Part shown: one piece after another, positions 39,563 through 51,503 of the stretch
Numbering within the stretch: position 1 is the first letter of the stretch
Layout of the letters: each line of letters begins with the position of its first letter
Assembly (NCBI RefSeq): GCF_034479515.1
Contig: NZ_CP140152.1
Coordinates: 6,076,001 to 6,140,000 of the forward strand
Origin: Duganella zoogloeoides
GTDB taxonomy: Bacteria; Pseudomonadota; Gammaproteobacteria; Burkholderiales; Burkholderiaceae_D
Direction of reading: 5' to 3'
Length of the DNA: 64,000 bases
Notes under the pieces: model-generated
Told to the model about the DNA's origin: nothing
Database searches by the model: none
The model's input: the letters and a program-made list of their open reading frames with translations, nothing else
Made by a program: the position numbers and the translations under genes

Positions 39563-42500
39563 ATGAAAGCCCAAGGTCTGTACGATCCATCCAATGAACA
39601 CGATGCCTGCGGCGTCGGATTCGTCGCCCATATCAAGGGTAACAAGAGCCACTCCATCGTCGAACAGGGTCTGATGATCCTGAAAAACATCGACCACCGC
39701 GGCGCGGTCGGTGCCGACCCGCTGATGGGCGACGGCGCCGGTATCCTGATCCAGATCCCGGACCAGTACTACCGCGACGAGATGGCCAAGCAGGGCGTGG
39801 AATTGCCGCCACCGGGCGAGTACGGCGTGGGCATGGTGTTCCTGCCAAAGGAAAACGCCTCGCGCATCGCCTGCGAACAGGAAATCGAGCGCGCCGTGCG
39901 CGCCGAAGGCCAGGTATTGCTGGGCTGGCGCAATGTGCCGGTCGATATCGAGATGCCGATGTCGCCGACCGTGCGCGAAAAAGAGCCGGTGATCCGCCAG
40001 ATCTTCATCGGTCGCGGCCCGGACATCATGGTCACCGACGCGCTCGAGCGCAAACTGTACGTGATCCGCAAGTCGTCGGGCCACGCGATCCAGGCGCTGA
40101 ACCTGATCCACGGCAAGGAATTCTTTGTCACCTCGATGTCGGCCCGTACCATCGTGTACAAGGGCTTGCTGCTGGCCGACCAGGTGGGCGTGTACTATAA
40201 AGACCTGCAGGATGCGCGTTGCGTCTCGGCGCTGGCGCTGGTGCACCAACGCTTCTCCACCAACACCTTCCCGGAATGGCCGCTGGCCCACCCGTACCGC
40301 CTGATCGCCCACAACGGCGAGATCAACACCGTCAAAGGCAACTTCAACTGGATGCGCGCGCGTGAAGGCGTGATGAAGTCGGCCGTGCTGGGCGAAGACC
40401 TGCAAAAGCTGTTCCCGCTGATCTACGAAGGCCAGTCGGACACCGCCTGCTTCGACAACGCGCTGGAACTGCTGTTGATGGCAGGCTACCCGCTGGCCCA
40501 GGCCATGATGATGATGATCCCGGAAGCCTGGGAAAATCACGGCACGATGGACGACAATCGCCGCGCCTTCTACGAATATCATGCCGCCATGATGGAACCA
40601 TGGGACGGCCCCGCCGCCATGGCCTTTACCGACGGCCGCTACATCGGCGGCACGCTGGACCGCAACGGCTTGCGTCCGGCCCGCTACATCGTCACCGACG
40701 ACGACCTGGTCGTGATGGCATCGGAATCGGGCGTGCTGCCGATTCCGGAATCGAAGATCATCCAGAAGTGGCGTCTGCAACCAGGCAAGATGTTCCTGAT
40801 CGACCTGGAAGCGGGCCGCATCATCGACGATAAAGAGCTCAAAGACACCTACGCCAACGCCAAGCCGTACAAGGCGTGGATCAACGCGGTGCGCATCAAG
40901 CTCAACGAAATCAAGCTCAGCGAAAGCCAGCTGGCGCACAACCGCGCCAAGTACGGTGCGGGCACGACCGTCACCGCTGCGCCGGCGCAGGGCGAAAAAG
41001 CCGTGCCGTCGCTGCTGGACCGCCAGCAGGCGTTCGGCTACACCCAGGAAGACCTGAAATTCCTGATGGCGCCGATGGCGGCCGCCGGCGAAGAAGCGAC
41101 CGGCTCGATGGGCAACGACTCGCCGCTGGCCGTCATGTCCAACAAACTCAAGCCGCTGTATAACTACTTCAAGCAGCTGTTCGCGCAAGTGACCAACCCG
41201 CCGATCGACCCGATCCGCGAAGCGATGGTGATGTCGCTGGTCTCGTTCATCGGTCCCAAGCCCAACCTGCTCGACACCAACAACGTCAACCCGCCGATGC
41301 GCCTCGAAGTGTCGCAGCCTATCCTCGGCTTCGACGACATGGAACGCCTGCGCAACATCAGCCTGCACACGGGCGGCAAGTTCAAGTCGTACGAGCTGAG
41401 CATCTGCTACCCGCTGTCGTGGGGCAAGGAAGGCATCGAAGCGTGCCTGGCCTCGCTGTGCGCGGAAGCGGTTGACGCCGTCAAATCGGGTCATAACATC
41501 CTGGTCGTGTCCGACCGCAGCATCGGCCCGGACCGCGTGGCGATTCCTGCGCTGCTGGCCACGTCCACCGTCCACCAGCACCTGGTGAGCAAGGGCCTGC
41601 GCGCGTCCACCGGCCTGGTCGTGGAAACCGGCTCGGCCCGCGAGACCCACCACTTCGCGCTGCTCGCTGGCTACGGCGCCGAAGCGATCCACCCGTACCT
41701 GGCGATGGAAACCCTGATCGAACTGGCGCACGGCATGCCGGGCGACCTGTCGGGCGAAAAAGCGATTTACAACTTCACCAAGGCGGTCGGCAAGGGCTTG
41801 ATGAAGGTGATGTCGAAGATGGGCATCTCCACCTATATGTCGTACTGCGGCGCGCAGATCTTCGAAGCTGTCGGCCTGAACAAGTCGCTGGTCAACAAGT
41901 ACTTCAAGGGCACGTCGTCGAACGTGGAAGGTATCGGCGTGTTCGAAGTGGCGGAAGAAGCGCTGCGCCTGCACGCGGCCGCCTTCGGCAACGACCCGGT
42001 GCTGGCCAACAACCTCGATGCGGGCGGCGAATACGCGTTCCGCGTGCGCGGCGAGGACCACCTGTGGACGCCGGACGCGATCGCCAAGCTGCAGCACTCG
42101 ACCCGCGCGAATAACTTCTCGAGCTACAAGGAATACGCGCAAATCATCAACGACCAGAGCCGTCGTCACCTGACCCTGCGCGGCATGTTCGAGTTCAAGA
42201 TCGACCCGAGCAAGGCGATTGCGCTCGACGAAGTGGAACCGGCCAAGGAAATCGTCAAGCGGTTTGCCACCGGCGCCATGTCGATGGGTTCGATCTCGAC
42301 CGAAGCCCACGCGACGCTGGCCGTGGCGATGAATCGCATCGGCGGCAAATCGAACACCGGCGAAGGCGGCGAAGATCCATCGCGCTACACCCAGGAACTC
42401 AAAGGCATCAAGATCAAGCAGGGCGAGACCATGGCGTCGGTCATGGGCAAGGAACAGATGGTGGTGGACATCGCCTTGCAGGAAGGCGACTCGCTGCGTT

Positions 42501-44311
42501 CGCGCATCAAGCAGGTGGCATCGGGCCGTTTCGGCGTGACTGCCGCTTACCTGAACTCGGCCGATCAGATCCAGATCAAGATGGCGCAAGGCGCCAAGCC
42601 GGGCGAGGGCGGCCAGCTGCCAGGCCACAAGGTGTCGGAATACATCGCCACCCTGCGTTTCTCGGTGCCGGGCGTGGGCCTGATTTCCCCGCCGCCGCAC
42701 CATGACATCTATTCGATCGAAGACCTGGCCCAGCTGATCCACGATCTGAAAAACGCCAACCCGCGCGCGTCGATCTCGGTCAAGCTGGTATCGGAAGTCG
42801 GTATCGGCACGGTGGCCGCTGGTGTAACCAAGGCCAAGGCCGACCACGTAGTCGTCGCCGGCCATGACGGCGGCACCGGCGCCTCGCCGCTGTCGTCGGT
42901 GAAGCACGCCGGCACGCCGTGGGAACTGGGCCTGGCCGAAACCCAGCAGACCCTGGTGCTGAACGGTTTGCGCTCGCGTATCCGCGTCCAGGCCGACGGC
43001 CAGATGCGTACCGGCCGCGACGTGGTGATTGCCGCCATGCTGGGCGCTGACGAAATCGGCTTTGCCACGGCGCCGCTGGTGGTCGAGGGCTGCATCATGA
43101 TGCGCAAATGCCACCTGAACACCTGCCCGGTGGGCGTGGCCACGCAAGACCCGGTGCTGCGCGCCAAGTTCTCCGGCAAACCGGAATACGTGGTCAACTA
43201 CTTCTTCTTCGTCGCCGAAGAAGCGCGTCAACTGATGGCGCAACTGGGCATCCGTACGTACGACGAACTGATCGGCCGCGTTGACCTGCTCGACAAATCG
43301 AAAGCGATCTCGCACTGGAAAGCCAAGGGCCTCGACTTCACCAACATCTTCCACCAGCCCGAAGTGCAGAACGGCCAGTCGATCTACCACACCATGGACC
43401 AGGATCACGGCCTGGACAAGGCGCTCGACCACAAGCTGATCGCGCAAGCAAAAGGCGCGCTGGAAAAAGGCGAACGCGTCTCGTTCATCTCGCCGGTGCG
43501 CAACGTCAACCGTACGGTTGGCACCATGCTGTCGGGCGAAGTGGCCAAGCGTTACGGCCACGCCGGCCTGCCGGACGACACCATCCACATCCAGCTGCAA
43601 GGCACGGCCGGCCAGTCGGCCTGCGCATTCCTGGCGCACGGCATCACCATCGACCTGGTAGGCGAGGGTAACGATTACGTGGGCAAGGGCTTGTCGGGCG
43701 GCCGCATCATCGTGCGTCCGAACACCGAGTTCCGTGGCTGGGCGGTCAACAACATCATCGTCGGCAATACCGTGCTGTACGGCGCCATCAACGGCGAAGC
43801 GTTCTTCAACGGCGTGGCCGGCGAGCGTTTCGCGGTGCGTAACTCGGGCGCCACGGCGATTGTCGAAGGCACCGGCGACCACGGTTGCGAATATATGACC
43901 GGCGGCACCGTGGTGGTGCTGGGCGCCACCGGCCGCAACTTCGCGGCCGGCATGTCGGGCGGTATCGCCTATGTGTACGACCCGGAAGGCGACTTCGAAT
44001 CGCGCTGCAACACGGCGATGGTGACCCTGGAGCGCGTGCTCAGCACCAAGGAGCAGTCGGCGCAAAGCGAAACCTACCACGTGCTGCACAAGGACCTGGG
44101 CCGCGAGTCGGACGAAGTGATCCTGAAGCGCCTGATCGAGCGTCACTTCAAGCACACGGGCAGCACCCGCGCCCGCCTGTTGCTCGACAACTGGCTTGAG
44201 AGCCGCAGCAAGTTCGTCAAGGTATTCCCAAGCGAATACAAGCGCGTACTGGCCGAAATGGCCGAGGACGTGGCGAACGAGACGGCGGTAGTGCAGCCGG
44301 TGGCTGCTTGA
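39563..44311 (+). CDS. gltB: glutamate synthase (NADPH) large subunit
   Basis: 1582 residues. After a 15-residue propeptide, C16 in [16 protein letters not shown] is the class II amidotransferase nucleophile. Downstream: glutamine-binding [19 protein letters not shown], central domain, FMN-binding synthase domain ([41 protein letters not shown]), 3Fe-4S cysteines in [19 protein letters not shown], and the C-terminal GXGXG beta-helix ([48 protein letters not shown]). It makes glutamate from glutamine and 2-oxoglutarate with GltD. GGAGAG precedes ATG 39563; a longer frame from 39506 overlaps probable promoter DNA. Confidence 0.97.
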   Translation: MKAQGLYDPSNEHDACGVGFVAHIKGNKSHSIVEQGLMILKNIDHRGAVGADPLMGDGAGILIQIPDQYYRDEMAKQGVELPPPGEYGVGMVFLPKENASRIACEQEIERAVRAEGQVLLGWRNVPVDIEMPMSPTVREKEPVIRQIFIGRGPDIMVTDALERKLYVIRKSSGHAIQALNLIHGKEFFVTSMSARTIVYKGLLLADQVGVYYKDLQDARCVSALALVHQRFSTNTFPEWPLAHPYRLIAHNGEINTVKGNFNWMRAREGVMKSAVLGEDLQKLFPLIYEGQSDTACFDNALELLLMAGYPLAQAMMMMIPEAWENHGTMDDNRRAFYEYHAAMMEPWDGPAAMAFTDGRYIGGTLDRNGLRPARYIVTDDDLVVMASESGVLPIPESKIIQKWRLQPGKMFLIDLEAGRIIDDKELKDTYANAKPYKAWINAVRIKLNEIKLSESQLAHNRAKYGAGTTVTAAPAQGEKAVPSLLDRQQAFGYTQEDLKFLMAPMAAAGEEATGSMGNDSPLAVMSNKLKPLYNYFKQLFAQVTNPPIDPIREAMVMSLVSFIGPKPNLLDTNNVNPPMRLEVSQPILGFDDMERLRNISLHTGGKFKSYELSICYPLSWGKEGIEACLASLCAEAVDAVKSGHNILVVSDRSIGPDRVAIPALLATSTVHQHLVSKGLRASTGLVVETGSARETHHFALLAGYGAEAIHPYLAMETLIELAHGMPGDLSGEKAIYNFTKAVGKGLMKVMSKMGISTYMSYCGAQIFEAVGLNKSLVNKYFKGTSSNVEGIGVFEVAEEALRLHAAAFGNDPVLANNLDAGGEYAFRVRGEDHLWTPDAIAKLQHSTRANNFSSYKEYAQIINDQSRRHLTLRGMFEFKIDPSKAIALDEVEPAKEIVKRFATGAMSMGSISTEAHATLAVAMNRIGGKSNTGEGGEDPSRYTQELKGIKIKQGETMASVMGKEQMVVDIALQEGDSLRSRIKQVASGRFGVTAAYLNSADQIQIKMAQGAKPGEGGQLPGHKVSEYIATLRFSVPGVGLISPPPHHDIYSIEDLAQLIHDLKNANPRASISVKLVSEVGIGTVAAGVTKAKADHVVVAGHDGGTGASPLSSVKHAGTPWELGLAETQQTLVLNGLRSRIRVQADGQMRTGRDVVIAAMLGADEIGFATAPLVVEGCIMMRKCHLNTCPVGVATQDPVLRAKFSGKPEYVVNYFFFVAEEARQLMAQLGIRTYDELIGRVDLLDKSKAISHWKAKGLDFTNIFHQPEVQNGQSIYHTMDQDHGLDKALDHKLIAQAKGALEKGERVSFISPVRNVNRTVGTMLSGEVAKRYGHAGLPDDTIHIQLQGTAGQSACAFLAHGITIDLVGEGNDYVGKGLSGGRIIVRPNTEFRGWAVNNIIVGNTVLYGAINGEAFFNGVAGERFAVRNSGATAIVEGTGDHGCEYMTGGTVVVLGATGRNFAAGMSGGIAYVYDPEGDFESRCNTAMVTLERVLSTKEQSAQSETYHVLHKDLGRESDEVILKRLIERHFKHTGSTRARLLLDNWLESRSKFVKVFPSEYKRVLAEMAEDVANETAVVQPVAA

Positions 44312-44359
44312 TCAGAAGAGTCAGCAATTTCGATAGCTGAACGGATTGTTAGCCTAAAA

Positions 44360-44461
44360 GCCGTCATTCCCGCGAAAGCGGGAATCCATAGAACGCTACC
44401 ACCGACCAATCGGTCTATGGATCTCGCATCGGCGAACCGCCGCGTACGCGAGGATGACGGC
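44360..44461. mobile_element. MITE-like palindromic element between gltB and gltD
   Basis: 102 bp with 15-base terminal inverted repeats (GCCGTCATTCCCGCG at 44360; CGCGAGGATGACGGC ending 44461; 13 of 15 match). Inside are a TTCCCGC/GCGGGAA hairpin with a GAAA loop and a perfect 9-bp pair ATCCATAGA/TCTATGGAT (44384-44392, 44414-44422). The GTCATTCCCGCGAAAGCGGGAATCC core is a motif widely dispersed in proteobacterial intergenic DNA. It has no coding capacity. Confidence 0.65.
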
Positions 44462-44549
44462 GCGGCGGTCCCGAGGCTGCGCGACAGTCCGCCGAAGCGG
44501 AAAAACGACTCGGCAGTCCAGGGTCAACACAGAATATGAGGATTTAATC

Positions 44550-46013
<1,464 letters not shown>

Positions 46014-46039
46014 TCACCGCCGCCAGGCACTGTTTTCCC

Positions 46040-46081
46040 CCGGGAGTGGGCGGGCAATCCCCGCGCCTCCCGGTTTTTTTT
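46040..46081 (+). terminator. Rho-independent terminator of gltBD
   Basis: Long GC stem (CCGGGAG...CTCCCGG, extended inside by GCGGG/CCCGC) followed by eight T, 27 bases after the gltD stop. Confidence 0.85.
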
Positions 46082-46232
46082 GTGCCCCCGATGATGCAAT
46101 GCACAATGTAACAAATCGTGCCTCATGTAAATTGCTGACTTTGGGTTCAGTAGTGTTGTATTATCGGCGATACATCGTCCGTCCCTTTGCGTTGAACGGA
46201 GGTGCTTCCAGCAAGGATTGACCTTTCTGCAC

Positions 46233-46238
46233 TACAAT
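46233..46238 (+). promoter_or_regulatory. possible -10 box of the mla operon
   Basis: TACAAT 29 bases before the mlaF GTG, which would give a leader of about 20 bases. No convincing -35 is found at 16-18 bases; a TTGACC at 46218 is too close. Offered as a weak candidate only. Confidence 0.3.
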
Positions 46239-46266
46239 ACGGCATCAAAAAATAAAGAGTTCCGTC

Positions 46267-47070
46267 GTGTCCAATCTAGTCGAAATTCGCGATTTACATT
46301 TCTCGTATGGAAAGCGAGCCATCCTGTCCGGGCTGAGCATGGATTTCCCACGTGGAAAAGTGATCGCAGTCATGGGCGGTTCGGGTAGCGGCAAGACCAC
46401 GGTATTGCGCCTGATCGGTGGCCAGCTCACCCCGCGCAAAGGCCAGGTCAAGGTGCAGGGCCAGGTGGTCCACAAGCTCAATACCGCTGGCCTGTACTTG
46501 CTGCGCCGTAAAATGGGCATGCTGTTCCAGCATGGCGCCCTGTTTACCGATCTCACCGTGTACGAAAACGTCGCCTTCCCGCTGCGCGAGCACACCGACT
46601 TGCCGGAAGAGCTGATCCGCAACCTGGTGTTGATGAAGCTGCACGCCGTGGGCCTGCGCAATGCAGCGGCATTAAAACCCGGAGAAATCTCGGGCGGCAT
46701 GGCGCGCCGCGTGGCGCTGGCGCGGTCGATCGCGCTCGATCCCGAACTGATCATGTACGACGAGCCGTTTGCCGGCCTCGACCCGATCTCGATGGGTGTC
46801 ACCGCCAACCTGATCCGCAATCTGAATACCGCGCTCGGTTCGACCACGGTGCTGGTGTCGCACGACGTCAAGGAATGCTTCGCCATTGCCGACTACGTGT
46901 ATTTCCTGTCGCAGGGCAAAATCGTTGCGCATGGCACGCCGGCCGACATGATGGCGTCCACCGACCCGTATGTGCACCAGTTCGTCAACGCGGAAGCGGA
47001 CGGACCGGTGCCGTTCCACTATCCCGGCAAATCCCTGGCCGACGACCTTGGCCTGGGAGTCAAAGCATGA
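46267..47070 (+). CDS. mlaF: phospholipid transport ABC ATPase MlaF
   Basis: 267 residues. Walker A GGSGSGKTTVLRLIGG, Q-loop FQHGALF, signature ISGGMARRVALARSI, Walker B LIMYDEPFAGLDP, H-loop VSHDV. It powers the MlaFEDB complex, which moves phospholipid between inner membrane and periplasmic MlaC to keep the outer membrane asymmetric. GTG start with AAAGAG upstream. Its stop overlaps the mlaE start (ATGA). First gene of mlaFEDACB. Confidence 0.95.
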   Translation: MSNLVEIRDLHFSYGKRAILSGLSMDFPRGKVIAVMGGSGSGKTTVLRLIGGQLTPRKGQVKVQGQVVHKLNTAGLYLLRRKMGMLFQHGALFTDLTVYENVAFPLREHTDLPEELIRNLVLMKLHAVGLRNAAALKPGEISGGMARRVALARSIALDPELIMYDEPFAGLDPISMGVTANLIRNLNTALGSTTVLVSHDVKECFAIADYVYFLSQGKIVAHGTPADMMASTDPYVHQFVNAEADGPVPFHYPGKSLADDLGLGVKA

Positions 47071-47855
47071 GTGTAAGAAATTTGTTGTCCAAGCTCGGTG
47101 CGCCGCTGCGCGATTTCGTCGAAGGCATCGGCTTTGCCGCGCGCACGTTCTTCGAAATCCTGCGCCTGTCGCCGGGGCTGATCTTCCGCCGGCCGCACCT
47201 GCTGGTCGAGCAGCTGCACTTCATTGGCAATTACTCGATGGTCATCATCACCCTGTCCGGCCTGTTCGTCGGCATGGTGCTGGGCTTGCAGGGTTATTAC
47301 ACGCTCAATAAATACGGCGCCGAGCAATCGCTGGGCCTGCTGGTGGCGCTGGGTCTCACGCGCGAGCTGGGGCCGGTGATTACTGCGCTGCTGTTTGCCG
47401 GCCGCGCCGGCACGTCGCTGACGGCCGAAATCGGCCTGATGAAGGCGGGCGAGCAACTGTCCGCCATGGAAATGATGGCCGTAAACCCGATCCAGCGCGT
47501 GCTGGCGCCGCGTTTCTGGGCCGGCGTGATCTCGGTGCCGCTGCTGGCGTCGGTATTCAGTGCCGTGGGCGTGATGGGCGGCTACCTGGTCGGTGTGCAA
47601 CTGATTGGCGTGGACGAAGGCGCGTTCTGGTCGCAAATGCAGGGCGGCGTCGACCTGTTCAAGGACGTGCTCAACGGCTTCGTCAAGAGCATCGTTTTCG
47701 GCGTGGCGATCACTTTCATCGCGCTGTACCAGGGTTACCAGGCGCGTCCGACCCCGGAAGACGTGGCCCGCGCCACCACCCGCACGGTCGTGATCTCGTC
47801 GCTGATGGTCTGGTGGCTGGACTTCATGTTGACGGCGCTGATGTTCAGCAAATAG
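47067..47855 (+). CDS. mlaE: phospholipid transport permease MlaE
   Basis: 262 residues, about five membrane helices. MlaE/PermE hallmarks are QLHFIGNYSMVIITLSGLFVGMVLGLQGYYTL, LGLTRELGPVITALLFAGRAGTSLTAEIGLMKAGEQLSAMEMMAVNP and FVKSIVFGVAITFIALYQGYQA. It is the membrane subunit partnering MlaF and MlaD. The ATG overlaps the mlaF stop. Confidence 0.95.
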   Translation: MSVRNLLSKLGAPLRDFVEGIGFAARTFFEILRLSPGLIFRRPHLLVEQLHFIGNYSMVIITLSGLFVGMVLGLQGYYTLNKYGAEQSLGLLVALGLTRELGPVITALLFAGRAGTSLTAEIGLMKAGEQLSAMEMMAVNPIQRVLAPRFWAGVISVPLLASVFSAVGVMGGYLVGVQLIGVDEGAFWSQMQGGVDLFKDVLNGFVKSIVFGVAITFIALYQGYQARPTPEDVARATTRTVVISSLMVWWLDFMLTALMFSK

Positions 47856-47889
47856 TTGTAAGATAAAACGGAATTAAACGAGGATAGTT

Positions 47890-48360
47890 ATGCAACGCAA
47901 ATCTCTGGATGTCTGGGTCGGCCTGTTTATCGTCATCGGCGTGGCCGCACTGATGTTTCTGGTGTTAAAAGCCAGCAATACCGGCTCATTGTCCTTCGGT
48001 AAAACCTATGCGATTACCGCCAAGTTCGACAACATCGGCAGCCTGCGTCCGCAAGCGGCCGTCAAGGCGTCGGGCGTGGTCATCGGCCGCGTGGGCGAGA
48101 TCAGTTTCGACGACAAGACTTACCAGGCGCTGGTGACCTTGAACATGGATGAAGGCTATAACTTCCCGAAAGACAGCTCGGCCAAGATTCTGACGGCAGG
48201 CCTGTTGGGTGAGCAATATGTAGGTATCGAAGCAGGCGGCGACGAGAAAAACCTGGTCGCCGGAGACAAAATCGCACGTACCCAATCGGCTGCCGTGCTG
48301 GAAGACCTGATCAATCAGTTCATCTACAGCAAGGCTGCCGAAGGCAAAAAGGACGAATAA
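47890..48360 (+). CDS. mlaD: substrate-binding MCE protein MlaD
   Basis: 156 residues. One N-terminal transmembrane anchor (VWVGLFIVIGVAALMFLVLKA) and one MCE domain (YAITAKFDNIGSLRPQAAVKASGVVIGRVGEI ... SSAKILTAGLLGEQYVGIEAGGDEK). Family proteins form a hexameric ring that conducts lipid. The mlaA start codon follows its stop directly. Confidence 0.94.
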   Translation: MQRKSLDVWVGLFIVIGVAALMFLVLKASNTGSLSFGKTYAITAKFDNIGSLRPQAAVKASGVVIGRVGEISFDDKTYQALVTLNMDEGYNFPKDSSAKILTAGLLGEQYVGIEAGGDEKNLVAGDKIARTQSAAVLEDLINQFIYSKAAEGKKDE

Positions 48361-49332
48361 ATGAAAAGCAATAAAACCTCGCTGCGCACCGCTGCGCTGG
48401 TGCTGGGTACCGCGATGATGCTGGCCGGCTGCGCCGGTCCGAACCCGCGCGACCCGTACGAAAGCTACAACCGCGCCATGTTCACCTTCAACGACAAGGT
48501 CGATACCTACGCGTTGAAACCGGTGGCCACCGTGTATCGCGACGTCACGCCATCGTTCGTGCAAACGGGCGTGGGCAACTTCTTCGGCAACATTTCCGAT
48601 GCCTGGAGCGGCGTCAACAACCTGTTGCAAGGCAAGGGCGAAGACGGCATGACCGATATCACCCGCTTCGCGCTGAACTCCACGCTCGGTATTCTCGGCC
48701 TGTTCGACATCGCCACCCCGGCCGGCCTGGAAAAGCACAAGGAAGACTTCGGCCAGACCCTGGGCGTCTGGGGCCTGGAATCGGGTCCGTACCTGGTGCT
48801 GCCGCTGCTGGGACCGTCCACCGTGCGCGACACCGTGGCGCTGCCAGCCGACTTCGCCGGCAATATCTGGCGCTACAAGGATCCGACCAATGTCCGCAAC
48901 ATCGGTACCGGCATCAACCTGATCGACACCCGCGCCAGCCTGCTCGACGCCGGCTCGCTGTTTGAAGACGCCGCGCTCGACCGCTACGTGTTCCTGCGCG
49001 ATGGCTATCTGCAGCGCCGCGAAAGCCAGGTCTTCCCGGACGGCAATCCGCGCAAGCCGAAGCAGAACGACGACCCGTACGGTGAAGACGACGGCGCCAA
49101 GCCGGTCACCGATCCGCAAGCCGCTCCGGCAACCCCGGCGCCCGCAGCAGAGCCGGCCCCGGCGCCAGTGTCGCCGCCGCAAGCGGACGCCGCGCCGGCG
49201 GGCACCGCTGAAACCGCCGCCGTGGCCTCGGCCACCGCCGCTGCAACTGTTGCTCCAGTGGAAACTTCGCCAACCGTGTCAGCGGAATCCGCCCCGAACG
49301 CGTTAAACTCCGGTACACCGGCTGCGAACTGA
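48361..49332 (+). CDS. mlaA: outer-membrane lipoprotein MlaA (VacJ)
   Basis: 323 residues. Lipobox MMLAGC with C24; MlaA domain begins DPYESYNRAMFTFNDKVD and has VGNFFGNISDAWSGVNNLLQGK, DITRFALNSTLGILGLFDIATPAGL, EDFGQTLGVWGLESGPYLVLPLLGPSTVRD. It removes misplaced phospholipid from the outer leaflet. The last 75 or so residues are a Pro/Ala/Thr-rich low-complexity tail beyond the domain. In E. coli mlaA lies apart from the other mla genes; here it is inside the operon. Confidence 0.94.
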   Translation: MKSNKTSLRTAALVLGTAMMLAGCAGPNPRDPYESYNRAMFTFNDKVDTYALKPVATVYRDVTPSFVQTGVGNFFGNISDAWSGVNNLLQGKGEDGMTDITRFALNSTLGILGLFDIATPAGLEKHKEDFGQTLGVWGLESGPYLVLPLLGPSTVRDTVALPADFAGNIWRYKDPTNVRNIGTGINLIDTRASLLDAGSLFEDAALDRYVFLRDGYLQRRESQVFPDGNPRKPKQNDDPYGEDDGAKPVTDPQAAPATPAPAAEPAPAPVSPPQADAAPAGTAETAAVASATAAATVAPVETSPTVSAESAPNALNSGTPAAN

Positions 49333-49374
49333 GCCAGCCTGTGACCCGAAGAACTCACACAAGGTAGATAAACG

Positions 49375-50025
49375 ATGAATCTGATCAAACAACTGATAGC
49401 TGTTGCCACCGTGGCCACGATGGGCTTTACCATGACCGCGCAAGCGGCCGAAGCGCCCGATGCGCTGGTCAAGCGCATCAGCGAAGACGTGATCAACACT
49501 GCCAAGGCCGACAAGGACATCCAGTCCGGCAATCAGCAAAAAATCATGGCGCTGGTCGAAAACAAGATCCTGCCGTACGTCGATTCGAACCGCATGACCG
49601 CGCTGGCGGCCGGCCGCTTCTGGCGCCAGGCGTCGCCTGAGCAACAGAAGGCGCTGTCGGAACAGTTCCGCACGCTGCTGGTGTACACGTACTCGGGCGC
49701 GCTGTCGCAAATCAAGAACGAAACCATCACCTTCAAGCCGCTGCGCGCCGATGCGGCCGATACCGACGTGGAAGTGCGTTCGCAAGTGAACATGACCCGT
49801 GGCGATCCGGTCCTGCTGAACTACCGCGTGGCCAAGGCTGGCGACAGCTGGAAAATCTATGACATCAACGTCATGGGCGCCTGGCTGGTGGAAACCTACA
49901 AGGGCACGTTCACGTCCGAAATCAACAAGGGTGGCATCGACGGCCTGATCAAGACGCTGAGCGACAAGAACAAGTCGCTGGCAAGCAAACCGCTCAAAGC
50001 CAATCCTGCCACGCCAGCCAAATAA
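49375..50025 (+). CDS. mlaC: periplasmic phospholipid carrier MlaC
   Basis: 216 residues. Cleavable signal peptide ending near AQAAEAP (about residue 24), then the MlaC/Tgt2 domain: NKILPYVDSNRMTALAAGRFWRQASPEQQKALSEQFRTLLVYTYSGAL, and VNMTRGDPVLLNYRVAKAGDSWKIYDINVMGAWLVETYKGTF. It shuttles phospholipid between MlaA and the inner-membrane complex. ATG with AAGGTAG upstream. Confidence 0.94.
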   Translation: MNLIKQLIAVATVATMGFTMTAQAAEAPDALVKRISEDVINTAKADKDIQSGNQQKIMALVENKILPYVDSNRMTALAAGRFWRQASPEQQKALSEQFRTLLVYTYSGALSQIKNETITFKPLRADAADTDVEVRSQVNMTRGDPVLLNYRVAKAGDSWKIYDINVMGAWLVETYKGTFTSEINKGGIDGLIKTLSDKNKSLASKPLKANPATPAK

Positions 50026-50042
50026 GTAACCAGGTACACCCC

Positions 50043-50399
50043 ATGACCGCCGACGCCACCGACAACCTGCAATCACTCACGTCCCTGACCGTGCTCAACG
50101 CCACTGCGGCGCAAGAGCGGGGCTTGGCCGCCATCAAGGCCGGCCAGCGGGCGTTTGATTTAAGCAACGTTACCTCGGTGGATTCGGTGGCCGTGTCGGT
50201 GCTGCTTTCCTGGCAGCGCGCCGCGCGCGAAGCCGGGGTGCAGCTGGCGCTGCACAACCTGCCTGCCTCGCTGAAAAACCTGACCAAGCTCTATGGCGTC
50301 TGCGGCCTGGTGTTCCCCGGCCAGGAAGAAGAGCAAGATCTGGACAATACCACCGTCGCCCCGGCCGCCGCGCCTGCCGACCTGCACCACCATCATTGA
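50043..50399 (+). CDS. mlaB: STAS-domain protein MlaB
   Basis: 118 residues. A small STAS domain (FDLSNVTSVDSVAVSVLLSWQRAAREAGVQLALHNLPASLKNLTKLYGV) matching MlaB, which binds MlaF and stabilises the transporter. It ends with a His-containing tail. It lies 17 bases after mlaC, completing the mla set. Confidence 0.88.
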   Translation: MTADATDNLQSLTSLTVLNATAAQERGLAAIKAGQRAFDLSNVTSVDSVAVSVLLSWQRAAREAGVQLALHNLPASLKNLTKLYGVCGLVFPGQEEEQDLDNTTVAPAAAPADLHHHH

Positions 50400-50588
50400 C
50401 CCCCGCTCCGCCCCCCTCGCAGTTGTAGTATTCCGCCGGTCCGGCTCGACCGACCCAGATTTCCAATATAATTGAACGTTGCCGCAGCTACAGCGCTGCG
50501 GCCCCCCTGAATCACCGTTTCGTGCCGTTTTTCGGCGCCTGGCGGGCACCCAGCGCCGGTCACGCCGTCGCACAACATAAAGTCTAGA

Positions 50589-51503
50589 ATGTCAGCGATC
50601 CAAATAACGAATGTCGAAAAGCGCTACAAGTCGCTCCAGGCGCTGGGCGGCGTGTCGCTCACCATCGAGGAGGGCGAGTTTTTCGGCCTGCTGGGCCCCA
50701 ACGGCGCCGGCAAGACTACCCTGATTTCCATCATCGCCGGCCTGATCCGGCCCGATGCCGGCAAGGTCAGCATTCACGGCCACGACGTCACCGGCGATTT
50801 TCGTGAAGCGCGGCGCAAGCTGGGCGTGGTGCCGCAGGAACTGGTGTTCGATCCGTTCTTCACCGTGCGCGAAACCCTGCGCCTGCAATCGGGCTACTTC
50901 GGCCTGCCCAACAACGATGCCTGGATCGACGAGGTGATGCACAACCTCGACCTGACCAACAAGGCCGACACCAATATGCGCGCCCTGTCCGGCGGCATGA
51001 AGCGCCGCGTGCTGGTCGCGCAGGCGCTGGTGCACAAGCCGCCCGTGATCGTGCTCGACGAGCCGACCGCCGGCGTGGACGTGGAGCTGCGCCAGACGCT
51101 GTGGAAGTTCATCTCGCGCCTCAATCGCGAAGGCCACACCGTGGTGCTCACCACCCACTACCTGGAAGAAGCGCAGGCGATGTGCAAGCGCGTCGCCATG
51201 CTCAAGAGCGGCAAGGTCGTCGCGCTCGATTCGATGGCGGCGCTGATCCGTCGCATCTCGGGCTCGCAGCTGATCGTCAACATGACGGCCGGCGATTTGC
51301 CCGATGACCTGCGCCACCTGGTCACGCACCCGGAAGTCTCCGACCACGGCCGCAAGTACAGCCTGCGCATCAACGAGTATTCGGAAGTGGAAGGCATCCT
51401 GGCGCGCCTGCGCGAGTCGGGCGCCGTGATCGACGAGATGCAGCTGCAGCAGGCCGATCTCGAAGACATCTTCCTGCAAATCATGGACAAGGGCTCCGTA
51501 TGA
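50589..51503 (+). CDS. ABC-2 type exporter ATPase
   Basis: 304 residues. Walker A GPNGAGKTTLISIIAG, signature LSGGMKRRVLVAQAL, Walker B VIVLDEPTAGVD, H-loop TTHYLEEAQAMCKRV, plus a C-terminal regulatory part. It resembles the YadG/NodI group of drug or lipo-oligosaccharide exporters; substrate unknown. It follows mlaB by 189 bases, a stretch with no recognised element, so a separate promoter is possible. Its stop overlaps the permease start (ATGA). Confidence 0.88.
   Translation: MSAIQITNVEKRYKSLQALGGVSLTIEEGEFFGLLGPNGAGKTTLISIIAGLIRPDAGKVSIHGHDVTGDFREARRKLGVVPQELVFDPFFTVRETLRLQSGYFGLPNNDAWIDEVMHNLDLTNKADTNMRALSGGMKRRVLVAQALVHKPPVIVLDEPTAGVDVELRQTLWKFISRLNREGHTVVLTTHYLEEAQAMCKRVAMLKSGKVVALDSMAALIRRISGSQLIVNMTAGDLPDDLRHLVTHPEVSDHGRKYSLRINEYSEVEGILARLRESGAVIDEMQLQQADLEDIFLQIMDKGSV

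Noticed and set aside
39521..44155. 1544-codon open frame antisense to gltB
   Set aside because: A codon-bias shadow of gltB; GltB on the plus strand has every catalytic motif.
46218..46238. TTGACC plus TACAAT as a promoter pair for mla
   Set aside because: The spacing is only 9 bases, too short for a sigma-70 pair; only the TACAAT box is kept, as a weak candidate.
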